In this document: one piece after another, positions 36,015 through 48,358 of the stretch | How positions within the stretch are numbered: the first letter of the stretch is position 1 | Layout of the letters: the number at the start of each line of letters is the position of its first letter | Assembly (NCBI GenBank): GCA_019671005.1 | Contig: CM033715.1 | Span: forward strand, 1,612,001-1,676,000 | Direction of reading: 5' to 3' | From: Hibiscus mutabilis | Taxonomy: Eukaryota; Streptophyta; Magnoliopsida; Malvales; Malvaceae | Length of the DNA: 64,000 nt | Notes under the pieces: generated by a model | Seen by the model: the letters and a program-made list of their open reading frames with translations, nothing else | The model's database searches: none | What the model was told of the DNA's origin: nothing | Position numbers and translations under genes: made by a program

Positions 36015-39000
36015 ATGGGGGGAGTGTGTTCAAGGAAGAGAGACCAACAGGTCGTTGAAGATGGAATGAGAAGAGGAGTGTCCGGAAGATACGGCAAGAG
36101 TGGTAGTTCAAAGTGGCTTCTAACCTCCTTTTTGCGACCCATGGCAGTTCACAAGCATGGAGTGGTCATTGGTCCATCCCTCATGGAATTATGCATCGAT
36201 AAAATATGCAAAGTATGTCTATCACATTGGTATTTGGCATCGGAATTGGGTTTTTTACCCTCCTCTCTTTGAAACTATGTACTTTTTCTGTCACAGGAGA
36301 TCGACCAATATAGTACATTTACAATGCTACCAAAGGATATAAGTCAACAAATTTTCAACAAGTTGGTTTTCTCTCATCTTCTTACTGATGTTATACTTCA
36401 AAAGTTCCGTGATTGTGCTCTAGAGGTAATTTTTCCCTAGCCGGTTTAAAATTGGAACAGCTTTAAATTCATTTTTGGATTTACTGTCTTCATAGAGAAT
36501 GATATTTATCTGGTTTTCATCTTGTGTTGACAGGATGTTTGGTTGGGTGAATATCCTGGAGTGCAGGATAGTTGGATGGATGTCATCTCTTCACAAGGCG
36601 CATCATTACTCTCTGTTGATCTATCTGGTTCCAATGTGACAGATATTGGCTTGGGTCTCCTAAAAGAGTGCTCGAGTCTCCAAGCATTGACTTTTAACGA
36701 TTGTGAAAATATTTCAGAAATTGGACTGAAGCATATTAGTGGTAATGTTCTATTTCTTTCTTTATATCAATGATACCATAGGGTAGTTCCTGACATTTTG
36801 CTACATTCTACCTTGACATGGTACTTCTAAAGAATTACAAATCTTCTGTAAGTAAAGATCAAATATGTTTCTCTTTTCATAGAAAAGAAAGAAAAAACCT
36901 CACATATAAAAATGGCATTTTTCAAAACCGTTAAGTATGAAGTATCTATTAAATTTCTTGTAAATATCAGGAAAAAAACCCCATAAAACTGTTAAGTGAC
37001 CTTGGTTACAGACATTTTATTTCCATATTATCTATATTAATCAAATTCTATATAATGGTGCTTCTCTGTGGTTAGGATTACAATGCTATAGTTCTTTGGA
37101 TTGACTTCTTGTTTGACATTATTTCTTTGCTGGTCGTGGGCATTATGTCCCTTGACCTTTTAGGTCTAGAGAACTTGACATCCTTGAGCTTTAAAAGGAG
37201 TGCGGCAATTACGGCTGAAGCAATGCGTGACTTTTCCAGCTTAATTAACTTGGAAAAGCTGGACCTGGAGAGGTGCACAGGGATTCATGGTGGATTTGTA
37301 CATATTAAAGGTTTGTTGTGAATGGAAATACACCCTTATGGTGTTTATATATCATATATTGGGAAGAACGAGGGTGGGCTGGCAGATAAACTGAATTAGG
37401 ATCCAATCTTATGTTGCATTAAAATATGACCATTATGTATTTTAAGATGGAGAGTCAAGTAGTTATGTGAATTACAAAAAACTTAGTTGGAGTTCCAGCA
37501 ATTATTCTCAGAAGCTGTCATTTTTACCCTTTTTTTCAGGTTTATCCAAACTTGAATCTCTTAATATCAGATGCTGTAAATGTATTACAGATTTGGACCT
37601 GAAGGCCATTTCAGGTAATTTTGGACATTTTTTCAAGCTAACAAAGAGTTGCACAATTGTTTTTCACTGTTGTGGATCAAGCTGACATGAATTTTCAATC
37701 ATTGCATGCTGATGGTTGTGTCACTGTATTCACGATTGTTATTTGTTTATAATCAAGTCAGGTTTAGCATGTATAATTGGGAACTCCCCAACTCGTGAAG
37801 AGCATTAAATTCTATTTTTTTTTGGTTATGGCTTTACATTTTTCTTTTATTTCAGGGCTTAATAATCTGAAGGAGGTGCAAGTATCGAATAGTAACATTA
37901 CTGATTTTGGGCTGTCTTATTTGGGAGGTATTTATCTACCTGCTCTTTTGCATGGTGGTGGACAAACAAAACAAATTGTTGTCCATTGTGCTATATAAAA
38001 GGATAGGACTTCTCTTTGTTTATATTCATTGTTATTGGTTTCAGTTCCTAATACAATGAATGTCACATGATTAATACATCTTACCTTTTATGTCATAGTC
38101 TTCAGTGTCTCCTAGTGATGGTATCTTGATCTTCTTTGCTGTTGTGTCATGTTACTTATCTGTTAAAACTAATAATCTATATTCTTAATAAGACCAGATG
38201 ACCTAAAGAATTGAACGTGCTATATTATGTACTAACATTACTGTCCATAGCAGGTTTGCACCAGCTTAATATGTTGAATTTGGAGGGATGTAATGTTACC
38301 GCTGCTTGCTTGGATTCCATCTCAGGTATGTTCTTGTTACTTACCTCCATTGATAATATAATAGTACATTTTGTAGCTGCTATACCTTGAACATGGTTGT
38401 GCCTTCAGATGAAGTGATATGTAGTTCATGGGGGAAATCAGTAGGTGGATCTAATGTCTTAGAGTTGGGAGGTAGGTGGATGAGGATAAGCTCTCTATTC
38501 TTATCATGTATAGAAGATCAAACTTTATCTTATTGCAACAAATAATGGGTTGTTAACAAGTTCATGGAGTTTGAACAATACCAAATTTCCTGGAATTATA
38601 CTAATTTCATGTGACATGCAATCATTTCTTAAGCTTCTTCTTCCCTATGAAGAAGGGATAATATGTTATTCAACTAGATATCAGAGAACATATATCATGT
38701 TCGGTTAATACTAAAATATTTTTTATTCCATGTGCATCTCTTGTTGCTTTGGCATACTTAAATCTTGGAAGATGTGGCCTAACTGATGATGGATGCGACA
38801 AGTTTTCTGGTGAGTTGTATTTGAATTCTTTTAATCGTTTGATTCTTGAATCATCACATAGTACTACTACATTGCTAAGTGTAGTTGGAATGTTTACAGT
38901 ATTTACTATCATTTGCAGGACTTAAGAATTTGAAGGTATTGAATCTGGCGTTTAACAATATAACAGATGCATGCTTAGTGCACCTAAAAGGTTCTCTCTC

Positions 39001-42000
39001 TCTCTCTCTCTCTCTCCCCACTTGCTGCTGTGTTGTGGTCCTTTTATTCAACTCCTATCCTATTGGCAGTGGACCATTTGCATTCATTTTTTTTGTCATG
39101 AGCAACCATTAGAGGTTGTGAGTTGATGATTTTTTCTAGATTATCTCATTGAATTGCACTGTGACTTACCATAAAAATGGTGATTGAGACACCCCTATTG
39201 TTAAAGTTTGTTGCTATTGATTTGGCACTCAGCTCATTATGGTAAACCTATTTGATTGAACTATAATGATGATATTCACAAATTGCAATCTTATGCTTTC
39301 GATTTTGACAATTATTTTGTCTTTTACTTGAGGCTACTAGATTATAGTTAATAATAGTGGTACTAAGATTGTATATGTGGACCTTCACTTGAAGATAGTG
39401 CTCTGAAAGCATCGTCAGTTAAGTTTAAAAATCTGAAAGTAAGTGCTAACTGATTTCTGATTCATTTATGTATGTGCTTTTGGTGACTTTTCTTTTGAAG
39501 CAATGTTAAGTTTGTTAATCCGGTATAACTTCTCTTTTCAGGATTAACAAATTTGGAGAGCCTGAATTTAGATTCATGTAGAATTGGGGATGAAGGCCTC
39601 GCTCATTTGACAGGTTTACATATCATGTTTCATCTTGCTCCTTGTTAAATTATTGCAGGATCTCCTTTTGCTTTGAAAATTTCATGATTTGTGTTTTATG
39701 TTGTGATTTTATTTTCAGAGCTGTCACTCCTGAAAAGTCTAGAGTTGTCCGATACTGAAGTCGGAAGCAATGGACTACGGCACCTCTCTGGTTAATAATC
39801 TCTCTTATCATCTTGCACCTGTGACAGTTACTGGTCTGAATTCTTGATATTAGCCATGCACATGATTTGAGTTCTGTGATACATATATTAAACATAACTT
39901 CCCATTAGGTTTGCTCTCATACGTGTTTTCAGGTTCGTTTAAAATACTTTCTTAATTGTCCTCTAACGGGTTCATTTTTTTAATTCATTAAATAATGCAT
40001 TTTATTTCATGTAATTAATGGAAAGTAATATTTTCAAATTGTTGAACATAACTAAAATATTTTAACTATTTTGATAATTAAAATATAACACAATAAAATA
40101 CTTCAAACCATAGGTAAACTTTGAATGGAATAAATGAAAATATTTTTGAAATCTTTTTTACTAATTGAATGAAAATGCCTAAATGCTGAATTTATATCTG
40201 TGGATAGATTTCAAAAAGATTACACTATAAAGATATTATAGTGTTTGCTTTGTGAATGATACTAAGAAAATTACCTATTTTCTGAAATATTCAGTGCATT
40301 AGAATGTGAAATACATGACGCTGACTTGATTCTGCTTTTATAAGGGTTGACTCATCTGGAGACCTTGAATCTGTCATTCACTTTGGTGACTGATAGTGGT
40401 CTAAAGAGGTTGTCTGGATTGACTGCTCTTAAGTCACTTAATTTGGATGCTCGCCAAATTACAGATGCTGGGCTTTCAGCTTTGACAAGTTAGTATTTTC
40501 ACTTTTGTTTTGAACTATTCTTCTGTGTCAAGGTTGGTGGCATTCTTGTCTGCTGCTATTTATTGCTTTTGAAATTGTATTTTTATTTTGTTGGAGCAGA
40601 AGACGTTTTTTTGCTGGTCTTTATGTTGTAAAGGAATGTTGAGTTCTTTTTTCCTTTGATTTTTATGTTTACTAGGAAATGTAGGATGTCTACCCCTTTT
40701 TCTTGACTTACACAACACGATTACAAGATAGCCAGAATTGGAACCATGAACATGCATCCATATATGTGATAACATCACCACTTTAGATAAATAAATTATA
40801 AAATTTAAAAGGTTTTTGAACATATCATAATCATTTAACTTGGAATGAATAAACAGTGACTTAAAATTCCAATGGTCTAAATTCATTCTTTTTAGTGTTA
40901 AGGTGGTGCATTTCTTTCACCATTTTCTTCTATGGCTCTTGGTGCATAGTTGTGCTATCATATGGAAACCAATTTAATAGTGTTATTCAGCAGTTAGGAT
41001 GGTGTATCTTTCTGTTATTCATAAAGAATGCCATAACAAATTATTATTGCATCAAGATGTCATATTGACTTGATTTATTTTCCCAAAGCCAAGTCAAAGT
41101 TGCTGATCTCAATCTCTAAATATTGCTTCTCTTTCTCTCTCTCTTTCTATCTCTCTGTCTCTCCCCATCATGTAATGTTCTAAGGATCATATAAATCCTC
41201 ACTTTTTTTCATTTTTACTTTGCTTATGCAGGTTTGACTGGACTGGTGCATCTAGATCTCTTTGGGGCTAGGATTTCAGACACTGGAACGAATTATTTGC
41301 GATGTATGTCAGAGGTATCGCCATGGCTTAAGTAATTAATAATTGAAAGATGCATGATCATTGTAGCCATTAACTTATGTTTTCCTCCTGGATGTTCTTA
41401 TTTGCTTACTTGATAAACTTGGCTGTTCGATTTTGCTCATTGCCTCTTGAGGATTGGATATAATTAGTGCAGACTTGATTGTAGACTTTCTCGTGTGTTC
41501 ACTTTCTGTGTTGAATATTCTTACACCTGCTTCTTTCATATGCTAAAACAGGCTTCAAGAACCTCCAATCCCTTGAAATATGTGGCGGGGGTTTGACTGA
41601 TGCTGGTGTGAAAAATATCAAAGATCTCCCATCCTTAACGCTACTGAACCTCTCACAAAACTGCAACCTCACAAACAAATCCTTGGAGTTGATTTCAGGT
41701 ATGTTTTGCTTCTATTTTTCAGGGTTTTGTGGCATTGTTTAGTTTTTGTCGTCTTCAACCCGTTGTTAGAACAAACATTACTGTGTGTGTAAAATGGATA
41801 CAGAGATGTATACGAGAGTTGTATCTCTAGTGTCACATTATCTCATCTGGCAATAGGCCCACACTCACTCAGCATTCTGTGGGAGGATCAGTAGTTCACA
41901 ACATTTTACTGCAGTCTAGTAACTTATGACAAGTTGAATCGAAAATATGTCTAAAGTCTAAATATTGATGAATTGAGAGCTTATTTGGGCACTGCTATTA

Positions 42001-42270
42001 GTAGCTCCTGAATATGAAAATATTCTAGTTGTTTGCCCCTCTCTGATGAAGTCATTTGAGCTCGTCTAATGATGGATTTTGACAGGATTGACCGCATTGG
42101 TGTCGTTAAACGTTTCAAATTCCAACATAACAAACAATGGTTTGCCGTATTTAAAGCCTCTAAAGAATTTACGGTCACTATCCCTGGAGTCGTGCAAGGT
42201 AACCGCCGCTGAAATTAAGAAACTTCAGTCAACGGCCCTCCCCAACCTTGTCAGCTTTCGACCAGAATAA
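36015..42270 (+). CDS. Leucine-rich-repeat (RNI-like, F-box/LRR-type) protein with probable myristoylated N-terminus
   Basis: Exons: 36015-36212, 36297-36425, 36534-36741, 37164-37310, 37540-37614, 37856-37927, 38254-38325, 38735-38809 (see note), 38919-38990, 39542-39613, 39719-39790, 40345-40488, 41232-41303, 41552-41698, 42086-42270. They total 1740 nt (579 aa). The protein starts MGGVCSRKR, a good N-myristoylation context (Gly2, Ser6) with Cys5 for palmitoylation. A weak F-box-like FTMLPKDISQQIFNKL follows, then about 16 LRRs of 24-25 aa (for example GLKNLKVLNLAFNNITDACL). Most LRR exons are exactly 72 nt with phase-1 introns, one repeat per exon. Exon 8 lacks an AG at the homologous acceptor (TG at 38733-38734); an in-frame AG at 38685-38686 would add 16 residues. 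The function is unknown; it may be a scaffold or an SCF-type substrate receptor. Confidence 0.9.
38687..38809 (+). other. LRR gene exon 8 with missing/shifted splice acceptor
   Basis: The conserved exon would start at 38735 (75 nt, LRR unit ASLVALAYLNLGRCGL...), but the two bases before it are TG, not AG. The nearest upstream in-frame AG (38685-38686) gives a 123-nt exon with no stop, inserting EHISCSVNTKIFFIPC. The donor GTGAGT at 38810 is normal. Confidence 0.65.
38993..39016. repeat. (TC)n microsatellite next to LRR exon 9 donor
   Basis: About 12 TC units beginning three bases into intron 9 (donor GTTCTC at 38991). The donor is a poor match to consensus because the microsatellite abuts it. 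Confidence 0.85.
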
Positions 42271-43280
42271 AAGCCTGGGGGAAACTGCAACATGTGCTGT
42301 AATTGTAGATAGTTGCTATCAGCTGGGGATGGCTTTCTCAACTACTAAATAAGTGTATATTGAAATGTGAAAAGCTCCCTTTCTAATGGGATCAGGGGAC
42401 AAATGTGCTGATTTTATGGACGCAAATCAGTGAGGTGATTGTAAATGTGTGGTTGCTGAATTTGGAATTTAACCAAATAAAAGGATTTGTACATAGAAAT
42501 TTTATGTTTATGTTCTGTACATTTGCGTTGGAAGTGGATCAGTAGCAGTCGAACATTGGAAGGTCCAATTCACATGCAATGTACAAATACGTCTGAATCT
42601 CAGATAAAATAAAAGCACAATCTGGATATAAATAAACTACAACCTAAATAAATTTAAAAATCACAGCAAGCAAAATTAGGTTAATCAACCGAATAACAGA
42701 ACTGTTTCTTAAAGTTCTTAGTAAAACCACTTAGTCTTTAAAATCAGAATGATAAACATGCAGCTAGAGCTAACAAATCAATCTGGTAAACATTCTATAA
42801 ATTATTGCAACTAAATAATGAATTCAGCATGAATTTTCCACTTCTTTGAGGGAAACTGATGAAAAGCAGAAACCAACAAAAAAACATGAGATCCCTGCTG
42901 CTCCTTCAAGTCATTGCTGAACATGTATAGATAACCTATCAATCACACAACTTCCAGGAATCCAATAGTTTCCTTTGAATCTGAAAGTAGTCTGATGCTT
43001 GATGTAAAAGACAGTAGCAAAAAAACACCTGCACAAGGGATGATATGTTATTCCTGGAAATAAATGCTTAAAAGCAAATATATCCACAGTGAAAATTTTA
43101 AGTGCATGCTATGGATTGCAGCAGAATTTGTCACATAGTCAATTGTTTACTATACTAAAGAAAGAATCAACTTACCTAACTATAATGCAGTACTGCATAT
43201 CTCACTTCAAATAATAAGAACTTAGATATGTCTTTTGACCAACTGGTATCCTGGAAATCCCACTCAAAACAACATGCAAC
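42271..43280. other. 3' flanks of two convergent genes
   Basis: 3' UTR and spacer between the LRR gene (plus) and the TPR-PB1 gene (minus). AATAAA-like words occur near 42475 (AAATAAAAGG) on the plus side. No extra gene is seen. Confidence 0.5.
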
Positions 43281-45845
43281 TCATGCATGCTCCAATGCAT
43301 GATAAATTTTTGAAACTCGCCGTCTAAGTAATGGTTCTAGTCGGCATGACTGAATCTTGCTCTTCCACCTTTTAGCCTCATACATCTCATTCCATGCTTG
43401 TATTATCTCATCGATCTTAAACCCTAAGCCTGCAAGTAACAAAAGAAAAGTTATGCTTTTCAAGGTTTATGCAGATGTCAGTTGAGGACACAAGTTATGA
43501 ATTTCTATCTATATGATACCTTCTGGTGCTATGTTATTTGAACAGTGGTTCTTTACCATGACAGCAATATCTGTGGGAGAAACTCCAGCATGCTCAAACT
43601 TCTCAATAGCAACCTCCAAACATTCATGCCAGACGGGGAGCCCTAGTTTGAATTCCATGATTGATCGTTCGTAAAGTATAGTACCCCATGACAGGTTTAT
43701 CAGAGCACTCATGTTGATTTCCTGCTCTGCAGCTTCATCTGCTGATATATCTTTGAGTAAACCATTTGATCCTATTTTCTTCAACTGATTTTGTTCATTC
43801 TTCAAATTGGAAAGCTCATGCAGGCACTGCCGTTCTAACTCCTCCCGCATCTGCATACCCCTCTCCATACTTTCCTCGGCATTGTTATAGAGGTGCAAGA
43901 CATTCTCTGAAGGCCATGTTTCCGGATCAACATCGTTTGCAATTGCATAATGCCAAGAAAGTTTTGCTTGCTCAAACTGTTGTTGCCCAAGTGCTAGATG
44001 AGCTTCATAGAAATCTGGTTTGATTCTCAGTGCTTCCTCGTATCTCTTACCAGCTTTGCTGTATTCTAATTGTGCATAATCATAGGTAGTTTTGATCTGC
44101 TCAAGTACGGATTCTCTCGAACCATCTTCAGTGACATAAACCCTCTTCCTAGCTCTGGACATGTGAACATTTCCCCAGTTGAACAATGCTAATGCTGACA
44201 TCTCTTGGAATTTCTCAGCTGCCATGTCAAAAGGTCCTGGGCCTCTTCACTTGTAACTGTGTCCTCCATGGCCTCAGAATATTGCTTCATACCGAGTTCA
44301 TGAAGATTCAAGTATGCATCTAAATCAAAGCCAACATAGTTCTTGAATAGTTGAGCAAACTCAATTATCCAGTCATCGATGCAACATGAGTCTTTCCGTT
44401 TTCCATAACCTTTCTAGCATCACCATTTTCAGCAGCCTTACCTTGTTTGATGTCAAGATTGTGAACTTCTTCAAGCTTAAATCTCTCGAAGAACGGATCC
44501 TGCTTTGAATCAACTTCAACAACATACAGCCTCAGAGAACCCTGTGATTCTGCTGCTATTTCAGCCAATCTCAACTCTTCATCACTGGTAATTGTGACTA
44601 AATCACCTTCTTCATCTCTGTATTTGACAAGAACTGCTCTTGAGCTAGGAAATCGATCGTGAATTACTTCCCTTAGTTGCACAAGGCTGCAGTTAAGTGG
44701 CAACTGAGCCCGTCTTATATCTTCACCCAAAATCAATTTGACACTCTTCTTTGGTACTTCCATTTTACTGCTAATTTTCTCCTCCACAACCTGTTTATCC
44801 TCAGCCTTCTTTTCCACTACATTTTCATCAACTTTCTTCTCAATTCGATCAACAATTTGTCATCTTGAGCTTCTAATCTTCTTCTCGGTTTTCTCTTTGA
44901 CAACTTCTGAAGTTTGGGAAGCACTTGGTGGTTCAACGTATTTATTCTCAGCCTTCTTTTCCTCCACATTTTCAGCAACCTTCTCCTCATTTGATTCACA
45001 ACCTTGTTATTTTGAGCTTCACTGACCTTGTTCTTTGTTTTCTCTTTGACAACTTTCGAAGTTTGGGAAGCACTTGGAGGTTCAACGTATTTATCCTCAG
45101 CCTTCTTTTCCTCTACATTTTCATCAACCTTCTTCTCCTCAATTTGATCCACAACCTTGTTGTCTTGAGCTTCACTGATCTTGTTCTTCTTGGTTTTCTC
45201 TTTGACAACTTCCGAAGTTTGTGAAGCACTTGGCGGTTCATCGTATTCTTCAGCCTCACTGGTCTTCTTGGTTTTCTCTTTGACAACTTTCGGAATTTTC
45301 AAAGCACTTTGAGGTTCAATGGATTCTGGGGCTAATTCAACCGGTAAACCTTGTTTCTCAAGTGAACTTCTTACCCTCTGTGAAATCTCTAATGCCATGG
45401 TATTACTAGGCTCCATGTTAAGAACTGCATTAACATCACTGAGAGCTAAATCCAGCCTATTCAAAGACTCGTAACACCGAGCTCTCTTTACGAGTGCTTT
45501 ACTAAACTTCTGTGTTACCTCGAGGGCCAAATTACACTCATGGATTGCCTTGGGGTACTCACTCAATCCCATCTGCATATAACATGCAGCAATATTGGTC
45601 CTAAGATGGCACACACCTATGTGATTCTTTGGAAGCAATTTGAGAGCCTTCTCATATATCATCATTGCTCCTTCAAGGTCCCTTTTCTGAAACAGTTTGT
45701 TGCCCTCTTCCTTCAGTTCATGAGACATGTCAATGAAAACCGCCGTGTCCGAATCATACAATTTTGAACTATTGTCTCCAACTTTGTTTTGCTTCATATT
45801 ATTATCACCTGTTTGTTTCTTGTTCTTTCCACTATGCTTCCCCAT
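43281..45845 (-). CDS. TPR-PB1 protein of the PHOX/CLMP1 (HSP-interacting) family, multiply frameshifted
   Basis: Co-chaperone-like family (Arabidopsis PHOX1-4; CLMP1 affects chloroplast separation): N-terminal TPRs, a PB1 domain, then C-terminal TPR-like helices. The start MGKHSGKNKKQ at 45845 is chosen over an upstream ATG at 45872 because it matches the family start. The N-terminal TPR region contains ELKEEGNKLFQKRDLEGA. PB1 is the region from KSVKLILGEDIRRAQLP to ITSDEELRLAE (44760-44560). The C-terminal half includes ALFNWGNVHMSRARKRV and KRYEEALRIKPDFYEAHLA, and the last exon (43429-43281, intron 43519-43430) ends LRRRVSKIYHALEHA. Frame breaks occur near 44989, 44876, 44856, 44393 and 44230, most at short homopolymers. 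Between them the protein stays conserved. Either a recent pseudogene or base-calling errors. Confidence 0.85.
44228..44233 (-). other. One-base deletion in TPR-PB1 gene (TTTT run)
   Basis: EEAQDL must be followed by FDMAAEKFQEM, but CTTTTGACATGG has one T too few for that frame. Confidence 0.75.
44391..44396 (-). other. One-base deletion in TPR-PB1 gene (AAA run)
   Basis: The PB1-side frame ends in a stop shortly after KTHVASMTG, while the family words SCCIDDWIIEFAQLFKNYVG begin one base out of frame. GGAAAGAC with an extra A or G would rejoin them. Confidence 0.7.
44830..45260 (-). repeat. Three-fold internal repeat in the acidic/lysine-rich linker of the TPR-PB1 gene
   Basis: Units beginning EPPSASQTSEVVKEKTKK recur with spacings of 156 bp (from 45223 to 45067) and 139 bp (45067 to 44928). 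The second spacing is not a multiple of three, and this is where three frame breaks cluster (near 44989, 44876, 44856). The repeat lies between the N-terminal TPRs and the PB1 domain and expands a low-complexity linker. Confidence 0.85.
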
Positions 45846-46500
45846 TTCAAATCCAACAAAAATAAAATCCAACCCAAACTATATTACTTGACTCAAACAA
45901 GAAACCCTCACAAACAAAAAATCAAATGAAACAACAACAACAAATCACTACCCTGATATTGAACTAACTTCTTAAACAAGTTAAAAGTTCAAACTTCAAC
46001 CCCAGGAAGCTAAAATCACATGCAACCTTGGAGAGAACCGGGTTCGAACCTTGAAGACGATGTTGACACAGAGACCCACGAATCCGAACATGGACCATAA
46101 AATGAACCTCCCACCAAGGATGAAATTAATTCCTAGGAGACCTTAAAACACCAACTTTTGACAACTTTTACTATGAACAAAAGATTCAGAAACCAGTTGT
46201 TCAAATACACCAGATATGACAAGCACACACACACAAAAAAAAAGACCTTAGGCACCTAAAACCAATAAAACCCAGATACCAAAATGGAAAAACAAACACA
46301 TAAAAACATTATCTTTACAACCTCCAAACCAGGAGTTTTGAGTCCTTAACAAAGTATTAAGAAATCCCAGTTTAGAGAGAAGCAAAAGAATCCTCAAGCC
46401 CTCAACTTCAGCTGAAAGGGAAGACCTTGATGCACAACCAGAACCAAAGAAGAAAATTTGAAGGCAGGAGACTTATCTGGGGAAATGGATTCGAGGTGTA
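45846..46500 (-). promoter_or_regulatory. 5' flank/leader of the TPR-PB1 gene
   Basis: No coding gene. A CT-rich strand (minus) near 46360-46440 is leader-like. A GGTTCGAACC-type word at 46031 resembles a B box but has no A box partner. Confidence 0.3.
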
Positions 46501-46689
46501 GAGATTTTCCTGGAAAATTCAGAAAGATAATGTTTTTTTTTTTAAATGAGAAAATGGAATATGTGTGTGTTGCAGGGAGAATACAAACTGTTCTGTTTTA
46601 TGTTTATATTTTAGTTTTGTTCTTTTTTTTTTTATTTAAGAATTTCAGCTTGACGTGAACGCCACAAAAAGTTCTTTGTTTTAGTTTTG

Positions 46690-46965
46690 GGTAAAGTACA
46701 CCAGTAGTCATTAAGCTATGAAATAATAATCATTATAGTCACTATCTTTTAAAATTGTTACAAAATGATCTTTAAATTTTATCAAATTGTTACAAAATGA
46801 TCTTTAAATTTTATTGAAATGTTCCAAAATGATCATTAAATTTATTTATTAAACTATTTTATAACTTCTAGTGATCATTTCATAACAATCTTTTTTATAA
46901 TTTTTAAAGGTTAGTGACTAAAATGTTTATGTCATAATTTAGGACATTGTTGTGTACTTTTTGCC
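46690..46965. mobile_element. Foldback MITE of about 275 bp
   Basis: The left end GGGTAAAGTACACCAGTAGTC is mirrored at the right by a GTTGTGTACTTTTTGCCC end. AGTCACTATCTTT on the left matches GGTTAGTGACTA on the right. The middle holds two to three copies of a 30-bp word (TGTTACAAAATGATCTTTAA). Confidence 0.75.
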
Positions 46966-47939
46966 CTTTTAATTTTCCAAGGGATTCCAGGTTTGTTGGG
47001 TACGTTTGATAAAAGCCAAACGCGGAGATTTGTTTTGACTACTGCCAGTCCGCCTTCATTCCTCATTAAAATACACTTGTCAGTTGTCTTCTTTCAATTT
47101 TGCTACATCCAATCCTGATTATTATATATTCTAATTCTACTTGTTCCTTTTCTCAGCTAATTATACTTATTTAGCATAAACAAATAAACAAATTTTATAA
47201 AATAATAAATTTGGTTATGTTTTTTTTTAAAAAAGGGCTATTCAAAAAGAAAGTTATAATTTATCGATTTTGATTTTCTATGATTTTTTTTATGTAGAAA
47301 ATCAATTTAGCCTCACCAAAAGTAGAAATTGTATCAGGGATCGTTTTGTCCCAGAGAGAACAATGACTAACACTCTAACCCTAATTTCTAAATCTCAAAC
47401 CCTAAATTTTAAACCCTAATAAAAAATTGTCAATTTAAAGTGATTATGAAACATAAAAGTATTCCTAAATCCTAAATGGTGATACATCCTTAAACTCTAA
47501 ATTTTTTTAATAAGGGCCAAATTGACCTAAAAAAAATATTTATAAAAATATAAATTGAGACTATTACATAGACATAAGTAATCCTTAAGCCTAAAAAATA
47601 ATCGTATATGTTGAGATATATGTTATTATATGTTAAAATCAAATCAAAATGCCAACTAAAGTTGGTCTAAGATGTAAGTAGTTTGGTAAAGTATTTAATG
47701 TTAAAAATCACATAAAAAATTTAGGCATGAAAGCAATATGAGAATGTTTAAAAATTAATCCTGGAGAAATAAAACTAGATGTACAACACATATCATTTAG
47801 AATATCGTGTTATTTAAAGCTTTCTTTAAAAAAAAAATTTAAGAACAAATAGAAAAATAAAATCAAAAATTTTGATGATAAGGAGGTTCAAAAGAATGAA
47901 TATACTAATTTTTTGTGGATAGCTTTTATTATTGTTATA

Positions 47940-48358
47940 TAGGGAAAATATTGATACACTAAAAGCGATCCAAAAGTCCAAAATATTTTATTTGCATAAA
48001 TGTTTTAATTTTAGGGGTTAGTGATCTAATTTATGGTTCATAGTTTAAGTATTTATGTTTAAAGGTTTAGAATTTAGAGTTTAGGGTTAAAATTTAGGAT
48101 TAAGATTTAGAGTTTATACTAAGAGAAAGTTAAAAATAAAGATTTATTAAATATTTAATAAATTAAAGTTAATCAAAGAAAGATTGGCATTTTAGATTTA
48201 GGGGTTTAGGTTGTAGGGTTTAGAATTTAGGGTTTAGGGTTAGAGTTTAGGGTTTAGAGTTTAGAGTTTAAAATTTAAGGTGTTAGGGTTTTAGATTTTA
48301 GATTTTTATAGAAAAGTTGTGTAAAATTATTTACACGACTGTCTATCAAAATAAAACC
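47940..48358. mobile_element. MITE with telomere-like (TTTAGGG) interior, reverse orientation
   Basis: The left end GGGAAAATATTGATACAC and right end GTGTAAAATTATTTACACGAC...TATCAAAATAAAACC match the ends of the 29.5-kb copy. The interior contains GGTTTAGGG/TTTAGGGTT words at 48180-48290, reversed relative to that copy. A shorter CCCTAAATT run at 47370-47425 may be another fragment. Confidence 0.6.

Noticed and set aside
44738..45224. Serine/leucine-rich plus-strand frames
   Set aside because: Antisense of the repeated lysine/glutamate linker of the TPR-PB1 gene.
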